DNA of 64,000 nucleotides from HXMU1420-13 sp965228545 (lineage in GTDB: Bacteria > Bacteroidota > Rhodothermia > Balneolales > Balneolaceae), in NCBI GenBank assembly GCA_965228545.1, contig OZ245822.1, forward strand, positions 2,914,001-2,978,000. The letters run 5' to 3'. A program made the position numbers and the translations under genes. The notes beneath the pieces were generated by a model that was given only the letters and a program-made list of their open reading frames with translations, was not told where the DNA came from and made no database searches. Positions 34,731-43,544 of this stretch are shown one piece after another (the first letter of the stretch is position 1; each line of letters starts with the position of its first letter).

Positions 34731-35348
34731 ATGAAGAATTTATTTGTAAGCCTTTTTGCTGTTTTGTTGGTTTTTGCCGCGTGCAATAAAACAGAAAATA
34801 ATGCGCAAACTATGAACAATGCGCCATCAACAACTGCTGCTGATACGCAGACCGAATCGCAAGTTGAAGCTAAGGTAACCATCGTAAAATATAGCGACTA
34901 TGAGTGCCCCGCTTGTGCATACTATCATTCATTCCTAAAGCAACTTAAACAAGATTTAGGTGCTGATGTTAAAGTTGTAGCTAAGCATTTTCCGTTGAGC
35001 ATTCACCCCTATGCTCAAGTGGCTGCGCGTTCGGCCGAAGCTGCTCGTGTACAGGGCAAATACGACGAAATGCACGATCTAATTTTTGCGGGCCAATCGC
35101 AGTGGAGCAGAGGAAATGCCGAAAATATTTTCATCGGATATGCGCAATCGTTGGATTTAGATGTCGAAAAATTCCGAGCAGATATGAATTCAGCTGATAT
35201 GAATCGAATTGTAATCTCTGATCGACGTGAGGGAATGGAATTGGGCGTGAATTCTACTCCAACTTTTTTCATTGAAGGCGAAAAGCTTGAGAAAAACCCT
35301 GGTAGTTATCCGGAATTCAAGGCTATTGTTGAAGGATATATGGATTAA
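34731..35348 (+). CDS. DsbA-like thioredoxin-fold lipoprotein
   Basis: This is a 205-aa thiol-disulfide oxidoreductase of the DsbA family, attached to the envelope by a lipobox (VFAAC, Cys18). The active site is CPAC at residues 59-62 in YSDYECPACAYYH. The cis-Pro loop is NSTPTFFIEG, followed by a typical DsbA helical insert (AQVAARSAEAARVQGKYDEMHDLIF). It probably introduces or reshuffles disulfides in exported proteins. It directly follows the cysteine desulfurase gene (3 bp), and a terminator ends the unit. Confidence 0.88.
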   Translation: MKNLFVSLFAVLLVFAACNKTENNAQTMNNAPSTTAADTQTESQVEAKVTIVKYSDYECPACAYYHSFLKQLKQDLGADVKVVAKHFPLSIHPYAQVAARSAEAARVQGKYDEMHDLIFAGQSQWSRGNAENIFIGYAQSLDLDVEKFRADMNSADMNRIVISDRREGMELGVNSTPTFFIEGEKLEKNPGSYPEFKAIVEGYMD

Positions 35349-35374
35349 CTACAATCCAGTTCGAGTTTCTATTT

Positions 35375-35407
35375 AAGGTTTCGGTTGTTTCAATCGAAAC
35401 CTTTTTT
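35375..35407 (+). terminator. Rho-independent terminator after the DsbA-like gene
   Basis: AAGGTTTCG at 35375-35383 pairs with CGAAACCTT at 35395-35403, with an 11-base loop and a T run to 35407. It follows the DsbA-like stop by 26 bp and precedes the next gene by about 10 bp. Confidence 0.75.
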
Positions 35408-35418
35408 ATTTTCGGGTG

Positions 35419-36174
35419 ATGAGTACTGGCCAAAAAATAACAACCCAAACCTGCCTAAATTGTGGCTCGGAAAAAGTGGAGCATTATTGCGCGGTTTGCG
35501 GGCAAAAAGCACAGGCCACAAAGCAACCACTTCGCGTTTTTTTGAGCGATGCGGTAGAAACCTTATTTAATGTAGACAGCAGATGGTTCATTACCATCAA
35601 GCATTTATTTGCCAAGCCAGGTAAGGTAACTACCGAATATCTAGCCGGAAAACGAGCAAGTTATCTTCCACCCATCCGAATTTACATTTCAATAAGCGTA
35701 TTCTATTTTTTGATGGTGAGCTTAATCGACAGCTCGCAGGTGTTCTTCATCAACTTTAATAACGATGAAGGAAATGCCGGTGATCTTCCTACCATTGTTC
35801 AGTACGGGCTGTTTTTCTTAGTACCACTTTTTGCATGGCTGATTGGACTCTTTTATAGGAAAAAGAAAGCGTTTTATGTTGAGCATCTGATACTGGCACT
35901 CCATATTCACTCCGTTTGGTTTGTTCTGATGAGCATTGAGCTGTTTACCATTTGGATGGAACGAGTTTCGGATGATTCCTGGGTGCAAATTGTGGCGCTC
36001 ATAATTAGCACACCTGCTCAAATCGCCATTTTTGGTTATTTCATTACCTATCTTAAAAAAACTTTTGGGGAAGGATGGATAAAGACAATTGCCAAGAGTT
36101 TCGGTATCATGATACTTTATATATCATCCTTGGCCCTACTCATGGCGGCTTATTTCTTTTCACCAATAAACTAA
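35419..36174 (+). CDS. DUF3667 membrane protein with zinc ribbon
   Basis: This is a 251-aa DUF3667 protein. It begins with a four-Cys zinc ribbon (TCLNCG at 11-16 and YCAVCGQ at about 23-29), then a conserved segment FNVDSRWFITIKHLFAKPGKVTTEYLAGKRASYLPPIRIYI. Four to five transmembrane helices follow (about 84-104, 128-148, 158-180, 193-213, 225-248). The family is widespread in Bacteroidota and has no known function. I chose the ATG at 35419; a GTG lies one codon earlier. The next gene starts 3 bp after its stop. Confidence 0.85.
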   Translation: MSTGQKITTQTCLNCGSEKVEHYCAVCGQKAQATKQPLRVFLSDAVETLFNVDSRWFITIKHLFAKPGKVTTEYLAGKRASYLPPIRIYISISVFYFLMVSLIDSSQVFFINFNNDEGNAGDLPTIVQYGLFFLVPLFAWLIGLFYRKKKAFYVEHLILALHIHSVWFVLMSIELFTIWMERVSDDSWVQIVALIISTPAQIAIFGYFITYLKKTFGEGWIKTIAKSFGIMILYISSLALLMAAYFFSPIN

Positions 36175-36177
36175 ACT

Positions 36178-36723
36178 ATGATCAGAGAGTTTTTAGGAAA
36201 ATCACCCGATATCCATTCAACAGCCTTTGTTGTTGACAGTGCAGAAATCATTGGCGATGTAACCATGGCAGAAGAAAGCAGTGCGTGGTTTAATGTTACT
36301 ATTCGTGGCGATGTGAATAAGATCACCATTGGAAAACGCTCGAACGTGCAGGATAATGTATGCATTCATGTGATGAACCAAACCGGCCCAACCTTAATTG
36401 GCGATGAAGTTACTATCGGTCATGGCGCGGTAATTCATGGCTGCACCATTCACGATCGGGTATTAATTGGAATAAATGCCACCATTTTGGATAAAGCCGT
36501 TATTCAATCGGATGTAATAATTGCCGCAGGTACGCTGGTTCCACCCGGAAAAACTCTGGAGAGCGGTTATTTATATATGGGATCTCCGGCGAAAGCCGTG
36601 CGCAAGCTAAGTGAGATAGAAATCGCATCCATTCAAAAATATTCCCAGAATTATGTGAAATACAGCCGAGCTTATTCAGGTAAAGACGAGTATGAGTCAA
36701 ACCCTTTTTATAAGCAGGAATAA
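36178..36723 (+). CDS. Gamma-class carbonic anhydrase-like hexapeptide protein
   Basis: This 181-aa protein has the left-handed beta-helix fold of the gamma carbonic anhydrase/YrdA/PaaY family. Hexapeptide-type repeats run from about residue 15 to 145 (AEIIGDV, ITIGKR, TIGHGAV, VLIGIN). Zinc-type His residues are seen in NVCIHVM and TIGHGAVIHGC. GSPAKAVRKL near 140 is the family end mark. Many such proteins are inactive as carbonic anhydrases or act on CoA-type substrates, so the activity is uncertain. It sits between the DUF3667 gene and hemW, tightly spaced. Confidence 0.88.
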   Translation: MIREFLGKSPDIHSTAFVVDSAEIIGDVTMAEESSAWFNVTIRGDVNKITIGKRSNVQDNVCIHVMNQTGPTLIGDEVTIGHGAVIHGCTIHDRVLIGINATILDKAVIQSDVIIAAGTLVPPGKTLESGYLYMGSPAKAVRKLSEIEIASIQKYSQNYVKYSRAYSGKDEYESNPFYKQE

Positions 36724-36731
36724 ACATATAT

Positions 36732-36757
36732 CAATATTCAATGATCTTTGAATATTG
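36732..36757. repeat. Inverted repeat CAATATTCAA / TTGAATATTG
   Basis: Two perfect 10-bp arms with a six-base loop lie in the gap between the carbonic anhydrase-like gene and hemW. Further TTGAATATT words follow to 36780. It belongs to a group of AT-rich intergenic inverted repeats in this window. Confidence 0.55.
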
Positions 36758-36782
36758 TGTGTTGAATATTGAATATTTCAAA

Positions 36783-37925
36783 ATGTCCGGACTTTACCTG
36801 CATATTCCATTCTGTAAACAAGCCTGTTCTTATTGCGATTTCTACTTCGTAACTCGCCATCATCAGAAACAAGCCTTTGTTGATGCTTTAGTGAAAGAAA
36901 TTGAATCTCATCGAGATTCTCGAATAACACAGGAGCCGGTTAAGTCGGTGTATTTTGGAGGTGGAACACCATCGCTGTTAAGTGCGAATCAGTTTGAACA
37001 AATATTAAATGCGATAGCCAAAGTATTTAAGCTAGCTGTTGAAGAACTTACGGTTGAAATGAACCCTGATGATGTAAAACCAGAGTATCTGAATGAATTA
37101 AAAAGTCTTGGGGTAAATCGCGCAAGTATGGGAGTTCAATCGTTTGATGAAAGTTTGTTGGCGTTTATGCATCGTGCGCACAATCGGACAGAAGCGCTAA
37201 AAAGCCTGGAATATTTGTCGACGGCCGGATTTGATAATTTTACGGTTGATTTGATTTATGGCAATCCGGGACAGTCGCAGGAAGTGCTCGAAAGTGATAT
37301 CGAAACTTTGCTCAGTTTCAACCCGCCGCACATTTCAGCCTATTCTCTCACAGTGGAACCGCGCACCCGATTGGGGAAACAAGTTGAATTAGGGCGCATC
37401 ATAGCTTCGGAAGACGATCAGGTAGCCACACATTTTGATACCGTTGTTTCTCGATTAGCTGATGCAGGAATCCATCAATATGAAGTTAGCAATTACGCCA
37501 AACCCGGTCACGAAGCAGTACACAATTCAGCGTATTGGTCGCACCGGAATTACTTGGGGTTGGGTCCGGCAGCACATTCACTTTGGTGGGATGCAGATAG
37601 GGCGCAAGCTCAGCGCTGGCGCAACGAATCTGATCTAAAATCATATATAAGTGATCCAATAAATCAGAAAGTGGAAATTGAAACTTTGGACTTAACCTCG
37701 CTGGCTGAAGAGCGGTTAATGCTGGGGTTAAGAACAAAACAAGGAGTTGGCTACGACGAACTCAAAAACCGATATGCATATTCATTAAGCGAAAAACAGC
37801 GCGATTATTTAAACAGAAGGCAAGAAGATGGCTTTGTTTTGCATAATGAAGACCGCATCGCTTTAACTCCCGATGGATTAAAAGTAGCCGATTCCATTAT
37901 TCTTGATCTGATTACTAGCGCATAG
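36783..37925 (+). CDS. hemW: Radical SAM heme chaperone
   Basis: HemW (formerly called HemN-like) is a radical SAM protein that delivers heme. I chose the ATG at 36783 (MSGLYLHIPFCKQACSYCDF), giving 380 aa; a longer frame begins at 36741 inside an intergenic repeat. The radical SAM cluster motif CxxxCxxC is at residues 11-18, and YFGGGTPSLL follows. The HemN_C wing is seen near SLAEERLMLGLRTKQGVGY. HemW lacks the extra Cys of true HemN (CxxxCxxCxC), as here. It converges with the HU-LysM gene with an 11-bp overlap. Confidence 0.92.
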   Translation: MSGLYLHIPFCKQACSYCDFYFVTRHHQKQAFVDALVKEIESHRDSRITQEPVKSVYFGGGTPSLLSANQFEQILNAIAKVFKLAVEELTVEMNPDDVKPEYLNELKSLGVNRASMGVQSFDESLLAFMHRAHNRTEALKSLEYLSTAGFDNFTVDLIYGNPGQSQEVLESDIETLLSFNPPHISAYSLTVEPRTRLGKQVELGRIIASEDDQVATHFDTVVSRLADAGIHQYEVSNYAKPGHEAVHNSAYWSHRNYLGLGPAAHSLWWDADRAQAQRWRNESDLKSYISDPINQKVEIETLDLTSLAEERLMLGLRTKQGVGYDELKNRYAYSLSEKQRDYLNRRQEDGFVLHNEDRIALTPDGLKVADSIILDLITSA

Positions 37926-39393
37926 ATTCGTACCAATTGGCTGCCTTACGGTATTCTTCAGCTTGCGCCGAATTACCTGCTTGTTCGTAGGCAACGGCAA
38001 CATATCGGGCGGCATCAGCCAAACGTCGGTAATCTTCCGAACTAGGATTATCTGTGGTGCCGTCAAGCTTAGGAATGTTAAGATTAATATTTGGTAAGAT
38101 GAGGTCCGGATCGTTTGCTGTTGTATAGTTCGCTTGAAAAATCAATGGCCACAAGCGTGTGTTTCCGTATGTTTGTCGGGCAATTTCATAAATCCAAACG
38201 CCGGAACTGGTGGTATAAGTTACCTCAAGCACTTCCTGTAGCTCAATCTGAGGTTCGCTTTGTTCGATGGACATCATTTCGCCGGGATTCTCTGATAAGT
38301 CCACATCATCAGCAATCATTGGGATAACCTGACTTTCAGATTCTGCATCGGCTTCAGATGTTGTCGTTTCCGATTCAGCCGGAGGTTCAAAAGCCAATGG
38401 GTCATTAATAGGATCAGCTTGAGCGGAAGGTGGAGTGGATGAATCAGCCGTTTGAGGCTGAGAATCGGTTCGGAAGAATAAGAACCATGTGGCTATAATC
38501 AATATCAGAAATGCGCCAACAACACCAAGAAGAAGTGTAGGCGAAACTCCCGCTTTATCACGATTTGGGAGCCCGGGTGTTTTTAAAGCTGAGTTTTTCT
38601 CCTCTTCTACATCAGCATCAAGTACGACTTCATCTTCTTCCAAATCTTCAGTTTCGTCTAATTCAAACGAAGGCTCAGGCTGTTTTCCAGTAGAATAATC
38701 AGGGCCTAGGTTGCTATCGTCAGTTTCTAAATGAGATGATGATATAGGAATTTCATACGTAAACTTATCATCGTTTTCTGCTTTTTTGTCTTCTTCTTCA
38801 GAAAGTCCGAGAATATCGTCGAGTAATTCATCTTCGGATATGGGTGTGGATACAGATTCAGACGCTACATCAGTATCTGGGATTTCCTGTGGTTCGGGCA
38901 TTTTAGCCTCGTTGGAATCCTCATCTTCCTCAAAATTAAAAGGGTCATCATCGGGTGACGGTTGCTTACCCGGTGAAGTAGTTAATGTATTGAATAATGC
39001 TTCGGCACTGTTTGTATCTGATTCTGACTTAGGTTTAGAAGTTTCTCTCTCCGGTTTGTCTTCGGTCGAGTTATCCTCTAAAACGCGCGCTTCCAGGTGA
39101 TCAAATTCATGATTCACCTTTTTTTCGAGTGCCTTGTAAGGAGTAAAAGAAAGGCGTTTATGTGCAGGAATGGTAATCGTTTCGCCGGTTTGTGGATTTA
39201 CGCCCTTGCGCTTTGCAACATTAACTACGGTAAAACTTCCAAAATTGGTAATAGCTGCTTTTTCTTTTTCTTGAATATCGTCGAGCAAAACCTCGGTAAG
39301 ATGCGAGATGAACTCTTGAGCGGCTGTTTTCGAAATGTATGTTTCATCCGATAGCTGCTCAACAATATCGGCGAGTGTTACCTTATCTTTCAT
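37915..39393 (-). CDS. HU domain - transmembrane - LysM fusion protein
   Basis: This is a 492-aa multi-domain protein. Residues 1-92 form an HU/IHF-type DNA-binding domain (NFGSFTVVNVAKRKGVNPQT). A long acidic, Ser/Pro-rich linker follows (about 100-280), then one transmembrane helix at 285-307 (PTLLLGVVGAFLILIIATWF). The periplasmic side has another low-complexity linker, a LysM-like domain at about 393-442 (YGNTRLWPLIFQANYT, LILPNINLNIP) and a short helical tail. It would tie the nucleoid to the inner membrane and peptidoglycan. Another HU gene lies 2 bp upstream in the same unit. The architecture is visible in sequence; the tethering role is inference. Confidence 0.82.
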   Translation of the reverse strand: MKDKVTLADIVEQLSDETYISKTAAQEFISHLTEVLLDDIQEKEKAAITNFGSFTVVNVAKRKGVNPQTGETITIPAHKRLSFTPYKALEKKVNHEFDHLEARVLEDNSTEDKPERETSKPKSESDTNSAEALFNTLTTSPGKQPSPDDDPFNFEEDEDSNEAKMPEPQEIPDTDVASESVSTPISEDELLDDILGLSEEEDKKAENDDKFTYEIPISSSHLETDDSNLGPDYSTGKQPEPSFELDETEDLEEDEVVLDADVEEEKNSALKTPGLPNRDKAGVSPTLLLGVVGAFLILIIATWFLFFRTDSQPQTADSSTPPSAQADPINDPLAFEPPAESETTTSEADAESESQVIPMIADDVDLSENPGEMMSIEQSEPQIELQEVLEVTYTTSSGVWIYEIARQTYGNTRLWPLIFQANYTTANDPDLILPNINLNIPKLDGTTDNPSSEDYRRLADAARYVAVAYEQAGNSAQAEEYRKAANWYESMR

Positions 39394-39395
39394 TA

Positions 39396-39674
39396 TTAAC
39401 CCTCATTCAGTTCATCTTTCAGCGTTGTACTTTGTGTGAACTGCACCACTTTTTTCTTTGGCAACTGAATCATCCCCTTATAATGCGGATTGTATGTTTG
39501 ATAGCTGTCGCGAACCCGAGAATGAAAACTTCCGATTTTTGGCAAAGTAAAACCTTCATCATTGGCTAAATGGTCCGATAAAATATCTACCAAGCGATTA
39601 TAAATTCGTTCAGTTTCTTGTTGCGTGAAGCCTGTGCGTTCACTTAATTGCCTGATAGTGTCTATTTTTCCCAT
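39396..39674 (-). CDS. HU family DNA-binding protein
   Basis: This 92-aa protein is of HU/IHF size and pattern: MGKIDTIRQLSERTGFTQQETERIYNRLVDIL (helical dimer part), LPKIGSFHSRVRDSY and a beta-arm region ending TLKDELNEG. The arm tip is less basic than in typical HU. It is followed after 2 bp by the HU-TM-LysM gene on the same strand, so the two DNA-binding proteins are co-produced and could form mixed dimers (inference). Confidence 0.85.
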   Translation of the reverse strand: MGKIDTIRQLSERTGFTQQETERIYNRLVDILSDHLANDEGFTLPKIGSFHSRVRDSYQTYNPHYKGMIQLPKKKVVQFTQSTTLKDELNEG

Positions 39675-39806
39675 GCGAAGTAAGAATTTGAATCAATTAC
39701 TTATAAAATACCTAAAGAATCAAATAACATAAGCGCCGAAAATACTTAAAAATTAGCATAATCTTTTTTTCATCAAACCAATACGGATACGTATTATTCA
39801 TTACCT

Positions 39807-40781
39807 ATGACTAAATCAGTAGAGCAATTACTAAATGATGCGGTAGATTACGCAGCACTAAAGCCGCCGGCAAGCTTACCCTTGCGCGACGCTCTGCGCG
39901 AATATACCCGCATAACCAATAGCGAAGATAGTTGGATTCTGTCTCGATTTGTGATTCCATATTCGCAAATTCCCGATTTGGCTCAGTTCGCAGATCGCCG
40001 AGATCGCCTACAAGGTCCGCTCAACCTCTGTATTTTTGGCCCCATTGTAGACACACTGCATGAATTCAAAAACACAGTTCTGAATATTGAGAAAGATATT
40101 CTTTCGGCGCATTCAGGGTTTCCGGGCGAAGTGCGCACCAACATCCTGGAATTAACATTGCCGAAAGTAAGTGTCGACAATTTTAATGCCGAGGAATTGG
40201 TAAAAGCTATTGAAGCTGTTGTAACAACTTCTGCTGATTCAAGACTGCTTCCTCACCGTGTGTATTTTGAAATTCCCGGGCAGGATATTGAAATTGAACT
40301 GGCTAAAAAGATTATCAAAGTAATTGCTGTACACAATAAATCGGTGCTTAAACGAAAAATTGATAATTATCTTTTTTCGGGATTAAAAGTGAACTGTACG
40401 CCTGCTCCAACACCGGAGTTTTTGGCCGAAGTTATGCTGTACGCACGCGATGCCAACGTAGCATTAAAATTTGCAGGGCATAATATACATTCTTTTCCAA
40501 GCTACGATTACACCACCAATTCGAAGGTCTTCGGGTTGGTAAATATTCTAATGGCCGGACTTCTAGCCTATACCCAAGATTTGACGGTAGAGGAAACTGT
40601 TCAGGTTTTGGAAGAGAAAAATTCGAGCAATTTCATTTTTAAAGATGGATACATTGCTTGGCGCGAATTAGCCGCTCCTATGATGGAGATAAAAATGCTA
40701 CGCATGTTGTCGATTACTTCGATCAATTTAACCGACTTCGAGACACCCCTAGCCGGATTAAAAGAACGCGCTATTTTATAA
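39807..40781 (+). CDS. Conserved hypothetical protein, cytoplasmic
   Basis: This 324-aa soluble protein has no signal peptide or membrane helix. It reads as alternating helices and strands, for example GFPGEVRTNILELTLPK, VYFEIPGQDIEIELAKKII and LKFAGHNIHSFPSYD, which would fit an alpha/beta barrel. I do not recognise a family or active site. It diverges from the HU pair, with 130 bp between. Its stop overlaps the end of the convergent metalloprotease gene by 11 bp. Confidence 0.55.
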   Translation: MTKSVEQLLNDAVDYAALKPPASLPLRDALREYTRITNSEDSWILSRFVIPYSQIPDLAQFADRRDRLQGPLNLCIFGPIVDTLHEFKNTVLNIEKDILSAHSGFPGEVRTNILELTLPKVSVDNFNAEELVKAIEAVVTTSADSRLLPHRVYFEIPGQDIEIELAKKIIKVIAVHNKSVLKRKIDNYLFSGLKVNCTPAPTPEFLAEVMLYARDANVALKFAGHNIHSFPSYDYTTNSKVFGLVNILMAGLLAYTQDLTVEETVQVLEEKNSSNFIFKDGYIAWRELAAPMMEIKMLRMLSITSINLTDFETPLAGLKERAIL

Positions 40782-42522
40782 GCGTCATTGCTTTTGTTTT
40801 GATGCCGTCTTCGCTGATTAATTGATAAAAATAGATCCCTGAAGAAAGGTTTTGCGCATCAAAGAGGATGTCATGAAATCCGGCCTCGATAGTACCACTA
40901 TAAACGGTTTGAATTTCTCTGCCAATAGAATCGAAAACCCGGAGTGTAATATTTTGTCTTCTCGGAATCGTTACCCTAATACTTGTGCGGGGATTAAACG
41001 GATTCGGATAATTTTGGGCTAACTGTATGTCTTCAGCAATAAAATAATCAGTAAACCGAAAAGCATACCCATTGCTTTCATCAACCGAGCTGTTCATAAC
41101 TACTAATCCAATCTTGTCAAGTTCATCATAGAGCCAATTGGTTTCTATACTTCCTGATAATCGGTTGCGAGTACCAATTGCGGTTTGAATGCGAGTTGAA
41201 CCATCTGTTAAATATGCTATTAAACCGAGATGCACCTCAGGATTTTCTACATAAAAATCGAACTTAACATAACCTGCTGAAATAGTATTGAACTCGTTAT
41301 CAAGCGTATAATATCGAGCTGCAAATGGCGAAATAAAGAGTGTATCGGTTAATTCGGGTTGCAATTCGGTGTAGGTAGCAGCAATTCTGGGATTAGGATA
41401 CTCTAAACGCTCTTCAAACCCAAAATTGGTACTTGATAGCTCAGGTCCGCTGGCATAATGCCACATATACGATTCGAGCATTGCCAAATCGTACGATTCG
41501 CCTGCAATAACTAACACTGTTCTTATTGCATCCAAAAGAGTAACACTGTTGTTAGCTTCGATCACTTCCCACACTTCTGTCCAAAATAATGGTCCAAATC
41601 GCTCATAAAAATACAGCGCCCAGGTTATGTCTTCGTAGGAACCGGCTGTTAGCGAAGTAGAAGGAAAGTTGAATAGATCGGAGGCAAAGCCTGTGATATA
41701 GTTGTAGTAATCATTCACATCGTCATACACTACTTCTTCCATCAATGTGGCATCCATCTCGGCCCATCGATCGGCATTGCCTTGCCAGTTATTTTGTGCG
41801 AATTGAATGGCATGCTTAAACTCATGCGCCATCGTCACCTTAATGGAGCCAATAACATCTCCCTCCGGATCGGTGTTGGGGGGATATCCTGTAAAATCGT
41901 TTTCGATATAGATACAAGTTCCTGGCGCGTTCGAATTACAGGCAAAACTTCCCGAAGTTCGATTATTTGTTAATCCATAAGCGCCGATATTAGCTAAGTT
42001 TTGAACAAATACATCGTACACTTCGCCATCTCCGATAGGATCGGTAAAACCCAAAGTTATAATTTCATGCTGATAGGATGAATCGGCCGCCTCAGCAATT
42101 TCCTCCACATAATCGGGAATTCCATTAGAGTTAAAATCATCGGAGGGTACGCGATGAGATCCGCTGGTTTCGTAATGGATTCTGAATTTTCCTCCTGGCG
42201 AAATATACTCGGAGGCAGAAAATGATCGGGGTGATTCCAAAGCGTTAAAAGCCTTTCTTAGAGCTGGATTCAGCTCAGAGTGTTCATTATTCAAAGACAT
42301 GATTAAAGGCGTGAGGCACTTGATAAAAGAATGGTCATGTGTATGAAGGATGGTGTAAGAATTATCGAAATGCTGCAAAATCACTTCTTGCGAATTTATT
42401 ACCTCTGTAGGCACCCCAACTATTTGTGCAAGAACGGGAGTACCGGCCAACCATACTAACAGGCTGGTACAAAGTAGCTTAAATGAGTATGGATGTAGCT
42501 TAGATGGTGGCGTCTTTTTCAA
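40771..42522 (-). CDS. Secreted zincin metalloprotease with T9SS sorting domain
   Basis: This is a 583-aa exported protein with an N-terminal signal (LLCTSLLVWLAGTPVLAQ). It resembles the MXAN_6640 family of putative metalloproteases. The zinc motif is HEFKH (HExxH) in TMAHEFKHAIQFAQ, followed by EMDATLMEEVVYDD with a possible third ligand. The last ~80 residues form a type IX/Por secretion sorting domain with NYPNPFNPRTSI, LRVFDSIGREI and LSSGIYFYQL. It is likely released to the outer surface by T9SS, whose regulator PorX is encoded 4 kb away. It converges on the previous gene with an 11-bp overlap. Confidence 0.88.
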   Translation of the reverse strand: MKKTPPSKLHPYSFKLLCTSLLVWLAGTPVLAQIVGVPTEVINSQEVILQHFDNSYTILHTHDHSFIKCLTPLIMSLNNEHSELNPALRKAFNALESPRSFSASEYISPGGKFRIHYETSGSHRVPSDDFNSNGIPDYVEEIAEAADSSYQHEIITLGFTDPIGDGEVYDVFVQNLANIGAYGLTNNRTSGSFACNSNAPGTCIYIENDFTGYPPNTDPEGDVIGSIKVTMAHEFKHAIQFAQNNWQGNADRWAEMDATLMEEVVYDDVNDYYNYITGFASDLFNFPSTSLTAGSYEDITWALYFYERFGPLFWTEVWEVIEANNSVTLLDAIRTVLVIAGESYDLAMLESYMWHYASGPELSSTNFGFEERLEYPNPRIAATYTELQPELTDTLFISPFAARYYTLDNEFNTISAGYVKFDFYVENPEVHLGLIAYLTDGSTRIQTAIGTRNRLSGSIETNWLYDELDKIGLVVMNSSVDESNGYAFRFTDYFIAEDIQLAQNYPNPFNPRTSIRVTIPRRQNITLRVFDSIGREIQTVYSGTIEAGFHDILFDAQNLSSGIYFYQLISEDGIKTKAMTLIK

Positions 42523-42532
42523 TGAAATTGCT

Positions 42533-42540
42533 TATTTTTG
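42533..42540 (+). promoter_or_regulatory. TAnnTTTG-type -7 box before trhO
   Basis: The octamer TATTTTTG matches the Bacteroidota -7 consensus and lies 51 bp upstream of the trhO ATG at 42591, inside the divergent region shared with the metalloprotease gene. This supports the later start codon for trhO over the longer frame beginning at 42504. Confidence 0.5.
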
Positions 42541-42590
42541 AGGTTGCTAACGAAGTAATCGGCAAACTCGTCTTTAACAAAAGAAAAACA

Positions 42591-43544
42591 ATGTACGAAG
42601 TTATACTTTATTATAATTTTAACCCAATCGAAGAAGTAGAGCGTTTCACAAAACTGCACAAATTAAAGTGTCAAGAACTGGGGCTAAAAGGTAGAATTTA
42701 TATCTCAAGGGAAGGTATTAATGGCACAGCAGCAGGTACTAAAGAACAAATTGATGCCTACAAAAATTATTTATGGTCGCTGCCCGGTTTCGAAGACACC
42801 GAGTTTAAGCAAGATCAATCAGAGTATATTCCGTTCGCAAAACTGATATGTAAAATTAGGGAAGAGATCGTTTCGCTTCATATGGATGGTGTAAATCCAA
42901 AAGAAGGTGGAAAGCATTTGGCACCGAATGAATGGCGACAAGTAATGGAGTCGGGCGAAGATTACGTGATGATTGACGTTCGCAATAACTACGAATCGAA
43001 AGTAGGGCATTTTAAAGGGGCTTTAACTCCTGATCTGGAAAATTTCTACGATTTTCCTCAATGGCTGGAAGAAGCAAACATCCCTAAAGACAAAAAAGTA
43101 TTAATGTACTGTACCGGTGGCATCCGATGCGAGAAGTTTTCGGTATTAATGAAAGACAAAGGCTGGGAGGATGTAAATCAACTACATGGTGGGATTCTGA
43201 ATTACGCCAAAGAAGAAGAAGGCAAGCATTTTGAAGGAAAGTGTTTTGTGTTTGATGACCGTTTAATCGTGCCGGTAGATCCCAAAAACCTGGAGCCCAT
43301 TGCGCAATGCGAAATCACAGGAAAGCCCGCTGATACCTACGTTAACTGTGCCAATATGGAATGCAATAAACTGTTTGTATGTAGCGAAGAAGGCGCTCAT
43401 ATTTTGGAGGGCTGTTGTAGTGAAGAATGCAAAGCTAGTGACTATAAACGGCCGTTTGATCCGGAAAATGCTTTTAAGCCGTTCAGAAAATGGTATAACT
43501 ACTTCGGCGATGACTTCAAACAACGTACCGTTGAATCTGCCTGA
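42591..43544 (+). CDS. trhO: tRNA uridine-34 hydroxylase (rhodanese-type)
   Basis: TrhO (YceA) hydroxylates U34 of tRNAs at the wobble position, using a rhodanese-like active Cys. I chose ATG 42591 (MYEVILYYNFNPIEEV), which fits the family N-terminus and gives 317 aa. The core motif is MYCTGGIRCEKFS with the active Cys in CTGGIRC. The N-terminal acylphosphatase-like domain has GRIYISREGINGTAAG. The C-terminal Cys-rich region (NCANMECNKLFVCSEEG, CCSEEC) matches the family tail. The following pseudouridine synthase gene overlaps its 3' end by 35 bp. Confidence 0.92.
   Translation: MYEVILYYNFNPIEEVERFTKLHKLKCQELGLKGRIYISREGINGTAAGTKEQIDAYKNYLWSLPGFEDTEFKQDQSEYIPFAKLICKIREEIVSLHMDGVNPKEGGKHLAPNEWRQVMESGEDYVMIDVRNNYESKVGHFKGALTPDLENFYDFPQWLEEANIPKDKKVLMYCTGGIRCEKFSVLMKDKGWEDVNQLHGGILNYAKEEEGKHFEGKCFVFDDRLIVPVDPKNLEPIAQCEITGKPADTYVNCANMECNKLFVCSEEGAHILEGCCSEECKASDYKRPFDPENAFKPFRKWYNYFGDDFKQRTVESA

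Noticed and set aside
43300..43509. Longer start for the RluA-type gene
   Set aside because: This part lies in another frame of trhO, is not conserved in the family and lacks the S4-like region; the ATG at 43510 fits better.
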